Below, one piece after another: positions 62,486 through 64,000 of a stretch of DNA of 64,000 nt; within the stretch, counting starts at the first letter, position 1; the number at the start of each line of letters is the position of its first letter. The translations under genes and the position numbers were made by a program. The notes under the pieces were generated by a model. It was not told the origin of the DNA and made no database searches. It was given only the letters and a program-made list of their open reading frames with translations. This DNA is from Edaphobacter flagellatus (GTDB taxonomy: Bacteria > Acidobacteriota > Terriglobia > Terriglobales > Acidobacteriaceae): contig NZ_CP073697.1 of the NCBI RefSeq assembly GCF_025264665.1, forward strand, positions 3,825,501 to 3,889,500, given 5' to 3'.

Positions 62486-62953
62486 ATGGACGTGATACTC
62501 AAACAACTCGGTGAACTTGTGCTCGGCGCTGTGCCGACCATGGTTCTGTTTATTTTGCTGGTCATTGCTTACGGAGTACTGGTGCGCCGTCCGCTGGTGC
62601 ATGCACTTGCGGATCGCCGGGCACGTACTGTCGGAGCTGTTGAACAAGCTAAGGGTGCGATTGCTGCGGCCGAAGCCGAGACCAGCGCCTATGAAGAGAA
62701 ACTGCGCAAGGCTAAGGCCGAGATTTTCGAGGCCCGGGAGCGGAAGCTCAAGCAATGGAACGACGAGCGTGATGCTGCTCTTGAGCAGGCACGCCAAGCT
62801 TCACAGGAAAAGGTACGGGCTGCGAAGCAGGGGATTGACCAAAGTGTCTCCGACGCTCGCGCTCATATCGAGTCTTCCAGCGCAGACCTGAGCTCGCGTG
62901 TACTGTCTGCGGTTCTTCCGGCTGGTGTGGCTGCGGCGGAGGTGGCGCAGTGA
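62486..62953 (+). CDS. atpF: ATP synthase F0 subunit b (b-type, first)
   Basis: A 155-residue b-type subunit. One membrane helix (about 16-33, PTMVLFILLVIAYGVLV), then a long charged coiled coil (about 45-140) ending in a short hydrophobic tail. It anchors the stator between the F0 membrane part and F1. Its TGA overlaps the next gene's GTG as GTGA. Two b-type genes in tandem suggest a b/b' heterodimer. Confidence 0.88.
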   Translation: MDVILKQLGELVLGAVPTMVLFILLVIAYGVLVRRPLVHALADRRARTVGAVEQAKGAIAAAEAETSAYEEKLRKAKAEIFEARERKLKQWNDERDAALEQARQASQEKVRAAKQGIDQSVSDARAHIESSSADLSSRVLSAVLPAGVAAAEVAQ

Positions 62954-63672
62954 GGTCAGTCCGTAAAATATTCGCTTTCGTTGTGATGGCTTTGTTGTTT
63001 GCTGCTGTGCCTCAGGTCCGTGCTTTTGCTCAGGAGTCACCGGCTGCCCAGGCCAGGGTAGAAAAAGAGCCGGCTGGTAGCGCTGAAGGTGCTGAGAAAG
63101 AAAAAAAGGCCGAGGACGAGAACGATGCTTATCGTCACTCCGCTGCGGTGAAGGCGCTTGGCGCGAAGCTGGGGATGAACCCTGAGCAGGCAGCCAATGC
63201 GTTCACAATTGCAAATTTAATTGTCCTCGTTGCACTGGTTGGCTGGTTCCTGGCGAAGAGCCTCCCAAAGGCCTTCCGTACACGAAATGAGGCAATTCAG
63301 AAGCATCTGGTTGAGGCGCGTGCTGCTTCTCAGGAAGCCAGCAGTCGTCTGAGTAGCGTTGAGGCGCGCCTGGGTAAGTTGGACGAGCAGATTACCGCTC
63401 TTCGTACGCAGGCTGAAAAAGATGCTGCCCTGGATGAGCAGCGCATCAAGGCCTCCGTCGAAGAGGAGAAGCAGAAGATTCTGCTTGCGGCCGAACAGGA
63501 GATCTCTGCTGCTGCTGCTAATGCACGCCGGTCGATTCAGAAGTATGCAGCCGATCTGGCCATCGACCAGGCGGCGAAGAAGCTGGTAGTGACGGCCGAG
63601 ACAGATCGTCTGCTGGTCCAGGATTTTGCTCGTCGCTTGGTTGGTGAAGGTGCAAAGGAAGGGCAGAACTAA
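62950..63672 (+). CDS. atpF: ATP synthase F0 b-type subunit with signal-like N terminus
   Basis: The second b-type subunit, 240 residues, longer than usual. It starts with a signal-like helix (RKIFAFVVMALLFAAVPQVRAFA), then a charged, disordered stretch (about 27-60, KEKKAEDENDAYRH), then the expected membrane helix (IANLIVLVALVGWFLAKSL) and coiled coil. The extra N terminus is odd for subunit b. GTG start overlaps the previous stop; atpH follows with no gap. Confidence 0.85.
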   Translation: MRSVRKIFAFVVMALLFAAVPQVRAFAQESPAAQARVEKEPAGSAEGAEKEKKAEDENDAYRHSAAVKALGAKLGMNPEQAANAFTIANLIVLVALVGWFLAKSLPKAFRTRNEAIQKHLVEARAASQEASSRLSSVEARLGKLDEQITALRTQAEKDAALDEQRIKASVEEEKQKILLAAEQEISAAAANARRSIQKYAADLAIDQAAKKLVVTAETDRLLVQDFARRLVGEGAKEGQN

Positions 63673-64000
63673 ATGTCCACTATCTCGCTTCGCTATGCGC
63701 ATGCTTTTGCAGCAGTCGTCGCTGCGCAGCATCTGGATGCTGACATGGCTTGTCAGCAGTTGAGCGATTTCAATGCAACCTTTCAAGGAAGCCACGAGTT
63801 GCGCGAGGTTCTGATGAATCCCGCAATCACCGGCGATCAGAAGTTGAAGGTTCTGGATGCGATTGCTGCCAGGATCGGCATGTTGCCGCAGGTTCGTAAC
63901 TTTCTCGCGGTTGTCATGGATCATCATCGCTTCGGTGAGTTGAGCGAGATCATTGATGAGTATCATGTAGTCGCCGACGGAAACGCCGGCTTTACCGATG
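63673..64000 (+). CDS. atpH: ATP synthase F1 subunit delta (3' end outside window)
   Basis: Visible part is 109 codons from ATG 63673, immediately after the previous TAA. SLRYAHAFAAVVAAQHL and LREVLMNPAITGDQKLKVLD are classic delta/OSCP motifs, followed by VRNFLAVVMDHHRFGEL. Subunit delta links the b stator to the F1 head. The order b-b-delta with no a or c subunit in front means a and c genes are elsewhere. Confidence 0.95.
   Translation, partial: MSTISLRYAHAFAAVVAAQHLDADMACQQLSDFNATFQGSHELREVLMNPAITGDQKLKVLDAIAARIGMLPQVRNFLAVVMDHHRFGELSEIIDEYHVVADGNAGFTD

Overview
The window looks like a stretch of the chromosome of a GC-rich, Gram-negative soil bacterium. The most likely source is Acidobacteriota, class Terriglobia (Granulicella, Terriglobus or Edaphobacter relatives). 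That is inferred from the gene mix: bacillithiol synthesis (BshC) beside Gram-negative outer-membrane and lipoprotein genes, a DUF4838 hydrolase-like protein, a frataxin-like protein, a PadR/DUF3861 pair, and an ATP synthase cluster with two b-type subunits. No rRNA, tRNA, CRISPR array, insertion sequence, prophage or recognisable defence or secondary-metabolite cluster was found. The region is mainly housekeeping with scattered lineage-specific genes, on both strands in runs of one to four genes.

Layout. 1-2.3 kb: BON lipoprotein (cut by the window edge) and a YtxH/DUF948-like envelope pair. 2.3-7.5 kb: mnmA, bifunctional NAD(P)HX repair gene, tsaE, a secreted peroxiredoxin-like protein, and a coupled DUF59/methyltransferase pair. 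7.7-16.9 kb: DUF4838 protein, DNA polymerase IV, a polyprenyl synthetase with a large membrane protein, and a penicillin acylase. 17-21 kb: CPA1 antiporter, CPBP protease, DHH phosphoesterase and a 50-residue membrane protein. 21-26.5 kb: the envelope cluster uppS-cdsA-dxr-rseP on the minus strand, split by an opposite-strand padR-DUF3861 pair with a 26-bp palindrome in its promoter. 26.6-29.8 kb: zinc-ribbon XRE regulator, HD hydrolase, nicotinamidase and two small envelope proteins. 29.9-35.6 kb: leucine/acyl-CoA catabolism (carboxyltransferase, HMG-CoA lyase, enoyl-CoA hydratase, thioesterase, SDR, B12-binding protein), interrupted by a two-frame secreted gene. 35.6-40.7 kb: M28 peptidase, glycosyltransferase, frataxin-like protein, beta-barrel protein, metallohydrolase. 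40.8-46.2 kb: ssb, ctaB with DUF420, polX, cold-shock protein, NUDIX. 46.3-52.9 kb: bshC, ECF sigma factor, small hypotheticals, ABC-F protein, DinB-like protein. 53-58.9 kb: fabI, ahpC-ahpD, second M28 peptidase, beta-propeller lipoprotein, SH3 lipoprotein. 58.9-64 kb: DegT aminotransferase, hfq-hflX, and the start of an atp operon (b, b-like, delta; delta cut by the window end).

How the genes fit together. Three themes recur. One is envelope building: undecaprenyl-PP synthase, CDP-DAG synthase, DXP reductoisomerase, site-2 protease, glycosyltransferase, beta-barrel protein and lipoproteins. Another is thiol/peroxide homeostasis: bacillithiol, AhpC/AhpD under a Fur/PerR-like palindrome, peroxiredoxin. 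The third is leucine and branched acyl-CoA breakdown. Many neighbours are translationally coupled or overlap at their stops, so the sequence is compact and most regulatory signals sit in a few longer gaps (854-1299, 24532-24639, 27169-27380, 50135-50497, 62132-62485).

No clear new multi-gene system was seen. The best leads are small: a possible -1 frameshift gene at 31.6-32.1 kb, an orphan leftward terminator at 50.3 kb, the padR cassette inside the uppS-cdsA cluster, and the unusual signal-peptide-bearing ATP synthase b-like subunit.
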